DNA from: an uncultured Oscillibacter sp. | GTDB lineage: Bacteria > Bacillota > Clostridia > Oscillospirales > Oscillospiraceae | Assembly: GCA_910584995.1 (NCBI GenBank) | Contig: CAJUDW010000012.1 | Coordinates: forward strand, 1-64,000 | Length of the DNA stretch: 64,000 nucleotides | Reading direction: 5' to 3' | Part shown: positions 7,602-15,715 of the stretch, piece after piece | Layout: every line of letters begins with the position of its first letter | Numbering within the stretch: the first letter of the stretch is position 1 | Notes under the pieces: generated by a model | Seen by the model: the letters and a program-made list of their open reading frames with translations, nothing else | Database searches by the model: none | Told to the model about the DNA's origin: nothing | Made by a program: the position numbers and the translations under genes

Positions 7602-7950
7602 ATGCTGAGACCCAAAGAAGTCGTATGCAGGTGGGTAGATGCGTTTAACGGGCATGATGTGGAGGCGCTTGCCGGCCTGTATCATGACGGCGCGGTTAAC
7701 TACCAGGTGGCGAATGGGCCGGTGAAAGGAATTGAAGCAATCCGGGAGATGTTTGCGGCAGAATTTGCGGCCGCAAATATGACGGCCATTGTGGAGAATA
7801 TTTTTGAAAACGGGCAGTGGGCGGCTCCGGAATGGCGGGATCTCCTGGGACTGCGGCTTTTTTCAGGTTGTCAACGGGAAAATCCTGTTCCAGAGAGGAG
7901 ATTGGGATAAGCGTTCCTTTTTAAAACGGCACAACCTGCCGGCTGAATAG
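7602..7950 (+). pseudogene. SnoaL/NTF2-like protein broken by a -1 frameshift
   Basis: The N-terminal part (MLRPKEVVCRWVDAFNGHD, then ALAGLYHDGAVNYQV and GPVKGIEAIREMF) is typical of SnoaL-like NTF2-fold proteins, small enzymes or binding proteins of about 120-140 residues. Near 7845-7855 the frame is lost: the original frame runs on to a stop at 7910 with non-family residues, while the next frame reads CGFFQVVNGKILFQRGDWDK and on to LPAE-stop at 7950, exactly the beta strands expected at the C-terminus. Joined, the two give about 115 residues. One base appears missing, by mutation or sequencing error. Promoter and GGAGGGG ribosome site are intact. Confidence 0.75.
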
Positions 7951-8067
7951 GGCGGAAAGGGGTGGAAAACCGGACTTTTCAGAGATTCCGCCCCACAGTC
8001 CCGCAGTGCTGGAAAACGGCACAGGGCTGTACCAGTCCGGAAAAGCGGGTCGGAGGCGCGAATCCCC

Positions 8068-8916
8068 TCAGTTCTGCTTTTTGATTACGGGGACCCAGAC
8101 CTCATACCGGGCATTTGCGGGATCCGGATTCAGGTAAACCTCGATATCCGGCGCGTTGGCGTATTCGTATCCGGAGGCGGGGAACCATTCGGTGATGATG
8201 CGCCGCTCCAGTTCCTGGACAGACTGGTTTGTCCCCTGGCCGGGAAAGACGGCCCAGACGGAGGCGGGAACGGTATATTCCTTAAATTGCCCCGCCTCCT
8301 TGGTGGTGGATACAGCAATGAAATACTTCCACTCCCCGCTGTCCTGGCAGGCGCTGACGCCTAATAGCCCCATAGGGGATCCGTCCATCAGGGCGGCCAG
8401 CCGCTCCAAAACACCGCCGGACACCGCTTTTTCCCACAGCTGGGGGACGGCGGCAAAGTTTTTCTCAATCTCCTGATCCAGGGGGGTGGAGATGCCGACA
8501 ATGCGGAAGGCCTCGCGGGTTTCCACGCGGTACTCCATTTCGGAAGCGCCCTGTACCGTGATGGAAAATGCAATCGGCGGAAAGGATTTGACAGCCACAC
8601 CCTTTTCCTGCGCGGAAGAGGGAGCGATACCATGGATAGAGCGGAAGGCGCGGTTAAAGGCCGTTGGGGATCGGTAGCCGTATTTCTCCGCCACATTGAT
8701 GACCTTTTCCCCGTTTTGCAGATCCACTGCCGCCAGGGACATTTTCCGCCGCCGGATATACTCCGACAGTGTCATGCCGGCCATATAGGTGAACATCCGC
8801 TGGAAGTGGTAGGCGGAACAGCAGGCAATCTGCCCCATACGCTCATAATCCGGATCCTCTGTCAGGTGTCCTTCCAGATAACGGACGGTTTCGTTTAATC
8901 TTTCAACCCATTCCAT
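8068..8916 (-). CDS. AraC-family regulator with GyrI-like effector domain
   Basis: The 282-residue protein carries two AraC helix-turn-helix motifs at residues 1-100 (ACCSAYHFQRMFTYMAGMTL and AEKYGYRSPTAFNRAFRSIHG) followed by a GyrI/Rob-like C-terminal domain (about 125-282) ending EVWVPVIKK, the fold that binds drugs or small hydrophobic ligands. It is likely a ligand-responsive activator. Start was set at the ATG preceded by CAGGAGG; the frame is open further upstream without a ribosome site. It stands alone, divergent from cysK, and its targets cannot be read here. Confidence 0.88.
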   Translation of the reverse strand: MEWVERLNETVRYLEGHLTEDPDYERMGQIACCSAYHFQRMFTYMAGMTLSEYIRRRKMSLAAVDLQNGEKVINVAEKYGYRSPTAFNRAFRSIHGIAPSSAQEKGVAVKSFPPIAFSITVQGASEMEYRVETREAFRIVGISTPLDQEIEKNFAAVPQLWEKAVSGGVLERLAALMDGSPMGLLGVSACQDSGEWKYFIAVSTTKEAGQFKEYTVPASVWAVFPGQGTNQSVQELERRIITEWFPASGYEYANAPDIEVYLNPDPANARYEVWVPVIKKQN

Positions 8917-9183
8917 GTAACGTTCCTCCTGTTTATGATGATTTTCTAGGCTTTTGCATAGCATACAGGAATTGGGGAAAATTGTCCTCGCAGTGCCTGC
9001 ACGAAAAAGAGAGGTGCGGCATTGATCCATTATACAATGAGGCCCTTCCCGGGCGCAATAAAAGCTTTTCCGTTTTCCTTAAAATAAAACCCCAATCTCT
9101 CTTGGAACATACGCTGCACCTAAACAGCACATCCTTCCTCCCCTGCCCGGGGGAGCAAATCAACAGCATAGGAGGCATCTGCC

Positions 9184-10104
9184 ATGAAAAAAATCTATAC
9201 ATCCGCCGAACAGCTGATCGGCAAAACCCCCCTTCTGGAACTGTGCCGCATTGAAAAAGCGGAGAGCCTGGAAGCCCGGGTTTTGGCAAAATTAGAGTCC
9301 TTCAATCCCGCAGGCAGCGCCAAGGATCGGGCCGCCAAGGCCATGCTGGACGACGCCGCGGCCCGTGGACTGTTGGGCCCCGGCTCCGTCATCATTGAAC
9401 CCACCTCCGGCAATACCGGCATCGGCCTGGCCTCCGTAGCGGCGATCCGGGGTTACCGGACGATCATCGTCATGCCGGAGACCATGAGCGAGGAACGCCG
9501 CCTGCTGATGAAGGCCTACGGCGCGGAATTGGTCCTGACAGAGGGCGCAAAAGGTATGCAGGGCGCCATTGACAAAGCGGAGGAGTTGGCAAAGGAAATC
9601 CCCGGCAGCTTCATCCCGGGCCAGTTTACGAACCCGGCTAACGCCGCCGCCCACAGGGCCTCTACAGGCCCGGAGATCTGGGAGGACACGGAGGGCGGCG
9701 TGGATGTCTTTGTGGCGGGAGTCGGTACAGGGGGGACTATCACCGGCGTAGGCTCCTATCTCAAGAGCCGGAACCCCGCAGTTCAGGTTGTGGCGGTGGA
9801 GCCTGCTTCCTCCCCTGTCCTGAGCCGGGGCGTTCCCGGGAGCCACGGTATCCAGGGAATCGGCGCGGGTTTTGTGCCGGAGGTGCTGGACACATCCGTT
9901 TATGACGAAATCATCCCCGTAGAGGACAGGGACGCCTTCGCCGCAGGCCGCATGATGGGCCGCATGGAGGGCGTACTGGTGGGAATTTCCTCCGGCGCGG
10001 CGGTCCAGCTGGCAAAGAGGCCGGAGAACAAGGGCAAGACCATTGTGGCCCTGCTGCCGGATACCGGCGATCACTACCTCTCCACACAGCTTTTTGCGGA
10101 CTGA
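9184..10104 (+). CDS. cysK: cysteine synthase A (O-acetylserine sulfhydrylase)
   Basis: CysK makes cysteine from O-acetylserine and sulfide using pyridoxal phosphate. The 306-residue protein has the usual length, PLP-binding Lys47 in NPAGSAKDRAA, the substrate loop PTSGNTGIGL, the phosphate-binding GVGTGGTITG, and a C-terminal GISSGAAVQLA segment. The ATG is preceded by ATAGGAGGC. No T-box or other leader element was seen in the 267-base gap upstream. It ends before a long hairpin. Confidence 0.95.
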   Translation: MKKIYTSAEQLIGKTPLLELCRIEKAESLEARVLAKLESFNPAGSAKDRAAKAMLDDAAARGLLGPGSVIIEPTSGNTGIGLASVAAIRGYRTIIVMPETMSEERRLLMKAYGAELVLTEGAKGMQGAIDKAEELAKEIPGSFIPGQFTNPANAAAHRASTGPEIWEDTEGGVDVFVAGVGTGGTITGVGSYLKSRNPAVQVVAVEPASSPVLSRGVPGSHGIQGIGAGFVPEVLDTSVYDEIIPVEDRDAFAAGRMMGRMEGVLVGISSGAAVQLAKRPENKGKTIVALLPDTGDHYLSTQLFAD

Positions 10105-10111
10105 TTGAAAA

Positions 10112-10159
10112 GCAGGAAACGGAGCGGGACTGCTTTTGCAGCCCCGCTCCGTTTCCTGC
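10112..10159. terminator. long hairpin between cysK and the restriction gene
   Basis: GCAGGAAACGGAGCGGG (10112-10128) is the exact reverse complement of 10143-10159, with an inner CTGC/GCAG extension across one A-C mismatch. There is no long T-run, so termination is probable rather than certain. It sits between two convergent genes. Confidence 0.65.
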
Positions 10160-10180
10160 CTCCGGACAATGGCAGAAGGC

Positions 10181-11449
10181 TTATGATGCAATAAAATTCA
10201 GGATCCAGTTCATCCAGCCGATCACCGTGGAGGAGCGGCGGATATAGGTACTGTCCGCCCCCACATGAAAGAGATCCGACGCCTTCATTATCCGCACAAC
10301 ATCCGCCGTCCCAGGGACTTCCCCCCACTCCAGGCAGAGCCGGAGGGTTTCCTGGAAGGCCCTGTGCCGGAGGATCTGGCTAATGATGGCAAGCTGGCGT
10401 TCCCGGTAGTCCATCTCCATAATCTGCCGTCCCAGCAGCGAAAGGGTAAACCAGATGGTTCCGCCGTCCCGGCCCTTTTCAATCAGCCCCAAGTACCGTC
10501 CCGCGTCTGTGTAATAATTGGTCTGCCGCTCGTCAAAGGCGTACTCCGTGGTAATGGCCTGCCGGGTCATGGGTTTTTCGCAGAGAAGTTCCATGAGATT
10601 GACGATCCGGGCCATGCTGTTGGCCTGGGGGAAGGAAATGGGGGGTTCCGGCTCCCCCGGGACGGCCTGCAGGAGGTTTTCCAAGTCCCGGCGGGAGATC
10701 TCCGGAGAAATCACATAGTTTTTCTGTTTCACCAGACGGAGGGAATTGTAATACTCGGGATGCTCGAACTGATATTGATAGAGATAAAATACGCCGTTGG
10801 AGAAGATCAAAAAAACCGGCTTCACCGGCTTTGTCACGCGGCTGCTCCATACCCGGAAGGGATAATAAAGCTGCCGGATCAGGAAATCGTCTGCCAGATC
10901 CCGCTTGGCCTCGAACAGGGAAAGGCTCCGGAGGCCCTCGTATGCGGCGTCAATCTCGATCTGGGAGCCGCTGACGGAGACGGAGGCCCTTCCCCGCTCC
11001 GTATTGATGAGAAACGCGAAGGAGCCGGAGCCCATGCGCCCGCTGACGGTAGGGATCAGGGCCTCATCCTCCAGGAAATCGCTGAGGATGCCGCAGGCCC
11101 CGGCGCAGTTCAGGGCAATGGCCTCGCTGGACAGGAACCGGGGGGCCAGGCTTTGGATGTGGGAGGGGACGGAGATCCGGCAGGCCCTAGCGGCAGGCGG
11201 GTCGAAGTCCTGATAGGATGCAAAGGTAGAGATGAGATAATCTCCCCGGGTAACGGGGAGAATGGACAGGCGGTTTTCCGCGAAAATGGCCGGGAGGTTT
11301 ACACGGTGGTCAAATTTCGTCATGAGGCGGGGCTCCCGGAACTCCTTGATCTGGGCGGCGGAGATGAGGAACCGGCCCTCCCGATCCACCGCCTCCAGGA
11401 TCCGGTATTTCTCAAAGAGGCGCTCCCAGGCGGCGTCATTCAGTCCCAT
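10181..11449 (-). CDS. probable type II restriction endonuclease (PD-(D/E)XK type)
   Basis: The 422-residue protein overlaps the 3' end of a DNA adenine methylase gene by 14 bases, the classic arrangement of a restriction-modification pair. A nuclease-like core is visible: Asp167 in QIEIDAAYEG, then Glu180-Ala-Lys182 in SLFEAKRDLADD, then LIRQLYYPFRVW, which fits D-(X)n-E-X-K followed by a helix with Arg-Gln. The C-terminal third looks like a winged-helix DNA-binding part. Recognition site and exact family are not known to me; the function rests on the motif and the neighbour. Start ATG lies inside the methylase gene. Confidence 0.65.
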   Translation of the reverse strand: MGLNDAAWERLFEKYRILEAVDREGRFLISAAQIKEFREPRLMTKFDHRVNLPAIFAENRLSILPVTRGDYLISTFASYQDFDPPAARACRISVPSHIQSLAPRFLSSEAIALNCAGACGILSDFLEDEALIPTVSGRMGSGSFAFLINTERGRASVSVSGSQIEIDAAYEGLRSLSLFEAKRDLADDFLIRQLYYPFRVWSSRVTKPVKPVFLIFSNGVFYLYQYQFEHPEYYNSLRLVKQKNYVISPEISRRDLENLLQAVPGEPEPPISFPQANSMARIVNLMELLCEKPMTRQAITTEYAFDERQTNYYTDAGRYLGLIEKGRDGGTIWFTLSLLGRQIMEMDYRERQLAIISQILRHRAFQETLRLCLEWGEVPGTADVVRIMKASDLFHVGADSTYIRRSSTVIGWMNWILNFIAS

Positions 11450-12314
11450 AGTTTGTAATCAAAACCTCCTCAATCTCCCCCCGTTTGCTGGCGTCAGAGT
11501 TGATGGCCCGCTTTGCCCTTACAATGGTGATCCGGTAGTCTGCGTACAGGTTCTTGATAAAATCCGTGGCGGAGTTGGAGAGCATGAACTGCACGCCCCG
11601 CCGGGTCAAATCGTCGCAGCAATCCTTCAGCCGCCGCTGCTCGTCCTGGCCGAAGCCGCCCTTGTTGTAGCCGGTGAAGCTGGCGGTATCGGATACCGGG
11701 TCGTAGGGGGGATCCAGATAGGCGAAGCCGCCCGGCTCCACCCGCCGGAGGGTCTGGGCGAAGTCTTCGTGATAAAGGGCGATATCCCCTGACTGAAAAT
11801 ACTCGCTGACGGCCCGCAGGACCGGTTCGTTGACAATATTGGGGTTTTTATAGTGGCCGAAGGGGGAGTTGAACTCCCCGGCGGAGTTCACCCGGAAGAG
11901 GCCGTTAAAGCAGGTTTTGTTCAGGTAAATCAGCCGGGAGGCCTTTTCCACCGGGGACATGGCCTCATAGGCGGCCTTGTCCCGATCCATATCCCGGATG
12001 GTGTAAAAATACTCCGCTGTATTCTGGTGGCCTTTCAGCAGCTGGAGCAGGGGTTCCACGTCGTCCCGGATGACTTGGTAGACGGTCATCAGGTCGGCGT
12101 TTAAATCATTTAGAATTGCCTTTTGAGGCTGGATGGCAAAAAACACGGCCCCGCCCCCCAGGAAGGGCTCACAGTAGGTGGGGATTTCCTCCGGCAGAAG
12201 GGCGGTGATCTGGTCCAGAAGCTGGCGTTTTCCGCCCACCCATTTCACCACCGGGGCAATACGTTTATTCTTTTCCGTTACGAACGCCCCCTTTTCCTGT
12301 GGCTTTTCCGGCAA
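11436..12314 (-). CDS. DNA adenine methyltransferase, D12 class
   Basis: N6-adenine methylase of the Dam/D12 family, protecting host DNA from the adjacent nuclease. The 292-residue protein shows KWVGGKRQLL, SAM-binding PFLGGGAVFF (50-59), target-handling NGLFRVNSAGEFNSPFG, catalytic DPPY (201-204) and FMLSNSA near the C-terminus. Many D12 enzymes modify GATC, but specificity cannot be read here. The start is uncertain: the frame opens with TTG at 12314 without a good ribosome site, and no ATG or GTG lies between it and the conserved core. Confidence 0.9.
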   Translation of the reverse strand: MPEKPQEKGAFVTEKNKRIAPVVKWVGGKRQLLDQITALLPEEIPTYCEPFLGGGAVFFAIQPQKAILNDLNADLMTVYQVIRDDVEPLLQLLKGHQNTAEYFYTIRDMDRDKAAYEAMSPVEKASRLIYLNKTCFNGLFRVNSAGEFNSPFGHYKNPNIVNEPVLRAVSEYFQSGDIALYHEDFAQTLRRVEPGGFAYLDPPYDPVSDTASFTGYNKGGFGQDEQRRLKDCCDDLTRRGVQFMLSNSATDFIKNLYADYRITIVRAKRAINSDASKRGEIEEVLITNYGTE

Positions 12315-12488
12315 ACTGCGGAGCGGGCTCTAAGAACGCGCCCTCGGGGGAATCCCCAGGGACGCGCCGGATTGGGCTCCAGGCCCTGCCTGTTTAGTTT
12401 ACTATAGGTGTGACCGGAAGTCAACCGCTTTCGCAGGGGGGGAGGGGGGAAGTGGGGCGGCGGAGCCTCTGCCCCCTTGAAGAGGAAG

Positions 12489-12858
12489 TTAATGTTTAAA
12501 CTCCGCCTTTTCCAAACCCGCGCCAATCAAGACACCGGGGATTAGGAACAGCGGGGCCGCCTCCGCCAGCCGTATAACCGGATAGATGAACCGCACCGCC
12601 GGCACCCCGGCGTACCAGCAGACGGCACAGAGGGCGTAAGCGGCAGCGAGGGCAAGCCCTACCCGGAAAAAAATTTTACGGAGGGCCTCCCCCCCGAACA
12701 AAAGTGAGGGAGAACACGAGGCCTAGGCAGAGCCAGAAGAAGGGCTTTGCGGCGTAGACCTGGTACATGAGGAAAAGCCACGGCACGTAACATACGGCCA
12801 AAACCGCCAGCAGGCCTTTTTGGATAGACAGGAACCGGCGAATTTTAGCCGTATGCAT
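12489..12858 (-). pseudogene. small membrane protein interrupted by a frameshift in a G7 tract
   Basis: The 5' half begins MHTAKIRRFLSIQKGLLAVLAVCYVPW and is a paralogue of the intact protein at 14016-14405. It runs into a run of seven G (12689-12695 on the minus strand), after which the frame stops at once (RGGGPP). With one G fewer the frame continues RGEALRKIFFRVG... to the end, giving about 123 residues with four membrane segments. Compared with its paralogue it lacks an internal block of about 55 residues. The start ATG has GCGAGG upstream, identical in both copies. It may be phase-variable or simply decayed. Confidence 0.65.
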
Positions 12859-12875
12859 GTGCAAAACCTCGCTTT
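12791..12875. repeat. duplicated segment, copy in the frameshifted membrane gene
   Basis: This 85-base segment, containing start codon, ribosome site and first codons of the membrane gene, is nearly identical to two separated pieces of the paralogue at 14152-14175 and 14358-14422. Here the two pieces are joined directly at the shared word CGCCAGCAGG (plus strand), consistent with a deletion between short direct repeats. Confidence 0.75.
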
Positions 12876-13026
12876 TGCCCAATATATTCTTAATAAAAAA
12901 TATTTATGATTTATATAATTATATCAATGATTGAATAAATGGATTACGAAATTTATTTTATGTATAAATTCTTTTAAAGCCTTCTTTTTAGAGGAGGCGG
13001 CGATCCCGCCGCCTCCTCTATCTGGG

Positions 13027-13173
13027 TTACATCGCTTTGATCACGATAAAATAGCCGATCAAAAGCACCGCCAGAGCAGCATGGCAGATGATGATATACC
13101 AAGTCCGTTTTTCGAAGAACGTTGTACTGATTTCCTCCCAAGGCTCCCCCTCTTCCTGACGGACTCCGTTCAC
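13027..13173 (-). CDS. possible small single-span membrane protein
   Basis: A 48-residue frame starting with GTG: a charged N-terminus (VNGVRQEEGEPWEEISTTFF) followed by one membrane segment (WYIIICHAALAVLLIGYFIV) and a short KAM tail. A stop lies two codons before the GTG, and no clear ribosome site is seen, so it may equally be the tail of a truncated gene. It is followed on the same strand by a 12-bp hairpin (12990-13018) without a T-run. No family recognised. Confidence 0.35.
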   Translation of the reverse strand: MNGVRQEEGEPWEEISTTFFEKRTWYIIICHAALAVLLIGYFIVIKAM

Positions 13174-13267
13174 TTCTTATGTGGTATTTTTAGTCAAAGG
13201 AGAGGATGTGCGATCGCAATAAACCGACGGAAACAATATGTCGCCTGCTTCGCATCTCTCGATGCAC

Positions 13268-13999
13268 TCACAATCTCATTCTCAACTTCACCACGGCAGA
13301 AGCACTATTTGCAGCGGCCGCCGCAACCGCCGTTGGATTGATACAAAAATCTATGATAGATGCGAAAAAAGTATCTACTGCATTAGCGTCAATTGTGCGA
13401 GCCGCTTCTTGATGATCTAGTATAGAATTTACATAATCCATAAAATCTTCTGCATAGGCTCTTGCTGTTGCATTGTTGTCATCATATCCATAAAATGAAT
13501 CGTAATTAGGTGAGCCACATTCCAAGTCCCAGAGCAACCCTTCTTCGAGTTCTTCGGCATCTCCGACGCTGTAGGAATACCCCCAATATAAATCCTCAGC
13601 TCCAATTGTAAGTCTCGGTTGAATGGCATCTAAAGAACGTCCGGAAGTACGTCCTGCTGGGGTGTATTTATAGGTGTGTTCTCTCTGGGCCGACCTTTCA
13701 ATCTCGATACTTTTAATCGTTGTTTCATCAATCTCTGTCGCAATAACGATCATCTCTTCACTTTCCGAAATTGCAACGGTCTGACCCAAAGAATTCTCTC
13801 CTGTGGTAAGAGTAAGTGTTTTTCCGCCCAACTCAATTGAATAGTAAGTTATATTGGTGAGTCCCTCTTTAATCATATCAACCAAGAAAGTCCCGCCATC
13901 GTGCCCCTTCTCCGGATTGGCGTCACATGCCGCTGTCGGCACAACAAGGCCGAGGCACATTGCCAGAACCAAAAATAGGCTTGCGAGTTTTTTCTTCAT
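13268..13999 (-). CDS. secreted protein of unknown function
   Basis: A 243-residue exported protein. The signal peptide (MKKKLASLFLVLAMCLGLVVP, cleaved near TAA-CDA) is almost the same as that of the SpoIID-like protein upstream, as is the DNA around it. The mature part is acidic, with a beta-rich N-terminal half (YYSIELGGKTLTLTTGENSLG) and a C-terminal half containing DLYWGYSYSVGDAEELEEGLLWDLECG and an Ala-rich helix. No family recognised. The gene is visibly richer in A and T than the flanking genome. It starts 16 bases after the stop of the membrane gene upstream and is probably cotranscribed. Confidence 0.65.
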   Translation of the reverse strand: MKKKLASLFLVLAMCLGLVVPTAACDANPEKGHDGGTFLVDMIKEGLTNITYYSIELGGKTLTLTTGENSLGQTVAISESEEMIVIATEIDETTIKSIEIERSAQREHTYKYTPAGRTSGRSLDAIQPRLTIGAEDLYWGYSYSVGDAEELEEGLLWDLECGSPNYDSFYGYDDNNATARAYAEDFMDYVNSILDHQEAARTIDANAVDTFFASIIDFCINPTAVAAAAANSASAVVKLRMRL

Positions 14000-14053
14000 A
14001 AGTAATTTTCCCTTTTTAAATTTCTTTTGGATTATACGTCAGCAGTTCATATA
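13951..14053. repeat. 103-base duplication, copy 1 (signal-peptide module)
   Basis: It aligns without gaps to 15667-15769; about 88 of 103 positions agree by hand count. It spans the signal-peptide codons, the ribosome site, the intergenic gap and the last codons of the gene upstream. Confidence 0.8.
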
Positions 14054-14405
14054 AGGCTAGCAGGGCCAGGACGGCGGAACCGCCTATGCAGACGCCGTAA
14101 ACGGCGGTGGCGGCGTAAGCCTGCCGCATGAGGAGGAGCCAGGGCACATAGCATACGGCCAAAACCGCCAGCAGGACGGAAAATTTCACCTTTGCCAGCT
14201 TGTACAGGGCAAAAAATCCCGCCGCGCCTGCCAGGATTCCGAACAACAGGAGATCTCCGGTAAGGCCTACGTCTAGTTCGGGGCGCAGGAGAGAAGTCAG
14301 GTAAAGCTTCAGACGGAAGAACGCCCAGGGGGAAAGCAGGAGCGCCGCCGCAGCCAGCAGGCCTTTGTGGATAGACAGGAACCGGCGAATTTTAGCCGTA
14401 TGCAT
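14016..14405 (-). CDS. small four-span membrane protein (intact paralogue)
   Basis: A 129-residue integral membrane protein: a basic N-terminus (MHTAKIRRFLSIHKG) facing the cytoplasm and four hydrophobic segments separated by short loops (RLKLYLTSLLRPELDVG, LYKLAKVKFS, RQAYAAT). No catalytic motif. The start ATG with GCGAGG upstream is shared word for word with the frameshifted paralogue at 12489-12858. It lies between the SpoIID-like gene and a secreted-protein gene, all on the minus strand. Its last codons lie inside the 103-base duplicated segment. Function unknown. Confidence 0.65.
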   Translation of the reverse strand: MHTAKIRRFLSIHKGLLAAAALLLSPWAFFRLKLYLTSLLRPELDVGLTGDLLLFGILAGAAGFFALYKLAKVKFSVLLAVLAVCYVPWLLLMRQAYAATAVYGVCIGGSAVLALLALYELLTYNPKEI

Positions 14406-14422
14406 GTGCAAAACCTCGCTTT
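14358..14422. repeat. duplicated segment, 5' end of the intact membrane gene
   Basis: Matches 12808-12875 apart from a few bases; a second matching piece of the same paralogue is at 14152-14175. Together they show that the two membrane genes arose by duplication. Confidence 0.75.
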
Positions 14423-14500
14423 CGTGCAGTATTAGAGTTTTTAACAGAGCCTTTTCATCGCCTGATAAAAATATTTACGGAATGAAATAGTTAATCAAAT

Positions 14501-15715
14501 TTAATCTAAGATACAAAATTCGCTGTCGCAATCCGTATAGTAATACATTAAAATTTCCTCTGCGCTGTACCCCTGTTTAGCCAAATATGCGCCTCCCATT
14601 TGACACATTCCGTATCGACTTCCACCATAGCCTTTTGCCAAATCTGTACAGCTGACTGCCTGCAATGCCGGAGTATTTTCTCTGGTTTTGGTACCTCGGT
14701 TATCACAGCTTGATCCATATGCGCACCAGAAATACTCATATGTATTTCTTTCCGGTTCGTAAAACAATACCACGGCGGCTGGCTCTCCGGCAATAGTATA
14801 AAAAACATTGGATACTGCTGTTATTACAGCCTGTGTTACCGCAGTTGGATCATATGCCTGACAGCATGAAGTTGAACAAACCTCGAAATTATCGTGATTT
14901 GAATATACGCTTTGCGCATATTCAACAAATGTGTTGGATGCAATAGCTTGTGCACAATAATACTGCCATATCTGCTTGGAACTTAGCCCTTTATTTGTAT
15001 AAAAACTTTCTTGATATGCTTCTGCTGCAACTACACCTTGCAAATAAGATTCGCGATCAACTGTACGAACCCGGTTACTATAATATACATTTACAGTATT
15101 GTTAATTGTAGGGACAGAAGATAATCTCGAGGCCGCATTCTGTGCAGCTTCTTGGCCTTCCGCTATTTCAGGAGGAATTGTCTGCGTCCCTAAGTTGTTA
15201 TCTTCACGATTTTTTTCAACGGCTATATTTTTGTCAATATAAAATGTAAAGATATTGGTTCCTTCAAAATGGTTTACGGAATAATTCTTATATTCTGCTG
15301 GACAGTATCCAATTGCGGTAATATGCCAATCATATTTTCCATCCGGAAAATCCAAAATCTGAAATCGCCCATCATTACCAGTAAGAACCAAACGCTCATG
15401 ATTAACAGAAATTTCTGCATTGCAAATTGGCTCCTCAGTTTCATAATCGAGAACAATTCCAACGACATTGGCGCCTTCATCATCGTTTTCGGATATTGCT
15501 GCAGGAAAACTTGTCTTTGCTCCCTCTTGGGCATAATCTGTGAAATTATTAGAAAGATCATTTTGCGTGTAGGCTTTCTTCGGAAAGACCAGTTCTACCT
15601 TGCTGGTATCGCAAATATCAGATGGAGGTTTACTGAAATTAACGGCTTCAATCGGCATACAAACACCGAGGCACATTGCCAGAGCCAAAAACAGGCTTAC
15701 AAGTTTTTTCTTCAT
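14501..15715 (-). CDS. secreted SpoIID/LytB-like protein with a carboxypeptidase-regulatory-like domain
   Basis: A 404-residue exported protein. After the signal peptide (MKKKLVSLFLALAMCLGVCMP) there is a beta-sandwich domain at about 82-150 (VVGIVLDYETEEPICNAEI, GNDGRFQILDFPDGKYDWHI) like CarboxypepD_reg modules. Residues 205-404 resemble the SpoIID/LytB domain: SYLQGVVAAEAYQESF, with a Glu where SpoIID has its catalytic one, a Cys-rich STSCCQAYDP, and GGSRYGMCQMGGAYLAKQG where SpoIID has GHGVGMSQYGA. SpoIID is a lytic transglycosylase of the sporulation septum; this one is outside a sporulation context. The ATG rather than the nearby TTG was chosen for its spacing to AGGAG. Confidence 0.75.
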   Translation of the reverse strand: MKKKLVSLFLALAMCLGVCMPIEAVNFSKPPSDICDTSKVELVFPKKAYTQNDLSNNFTDYAQEGAKTSFPAAISENDDEGANVVGIVLDYETEEPICNAEISVNHERLVLTGNDGRFQILDFPDGKYDWHITAIGYCPAEYKNYSVNHFEGTNIFTFYIDKNIAVEKNREDNNLGTQTIPPEIAEGQEAAQNAASRLSSVPTINNTVNVYYSNRVRTVDRESYLQGVVAAEAYQESFYTNKGLSSKQIWQYYCAQAIASNTFVEYAQSVYSNHDNFEVCSTSCCQAYDPTAVTQAVITAVSNVFYTIAGEPAAVVLFYEPERNTYEYFWCAYGSSCDNRGTKTRENTPALQAVSCTDLAKGYGGSRYGMCQMGGAYLAKQGYSAEEILMYYYTDCDSEFCILD

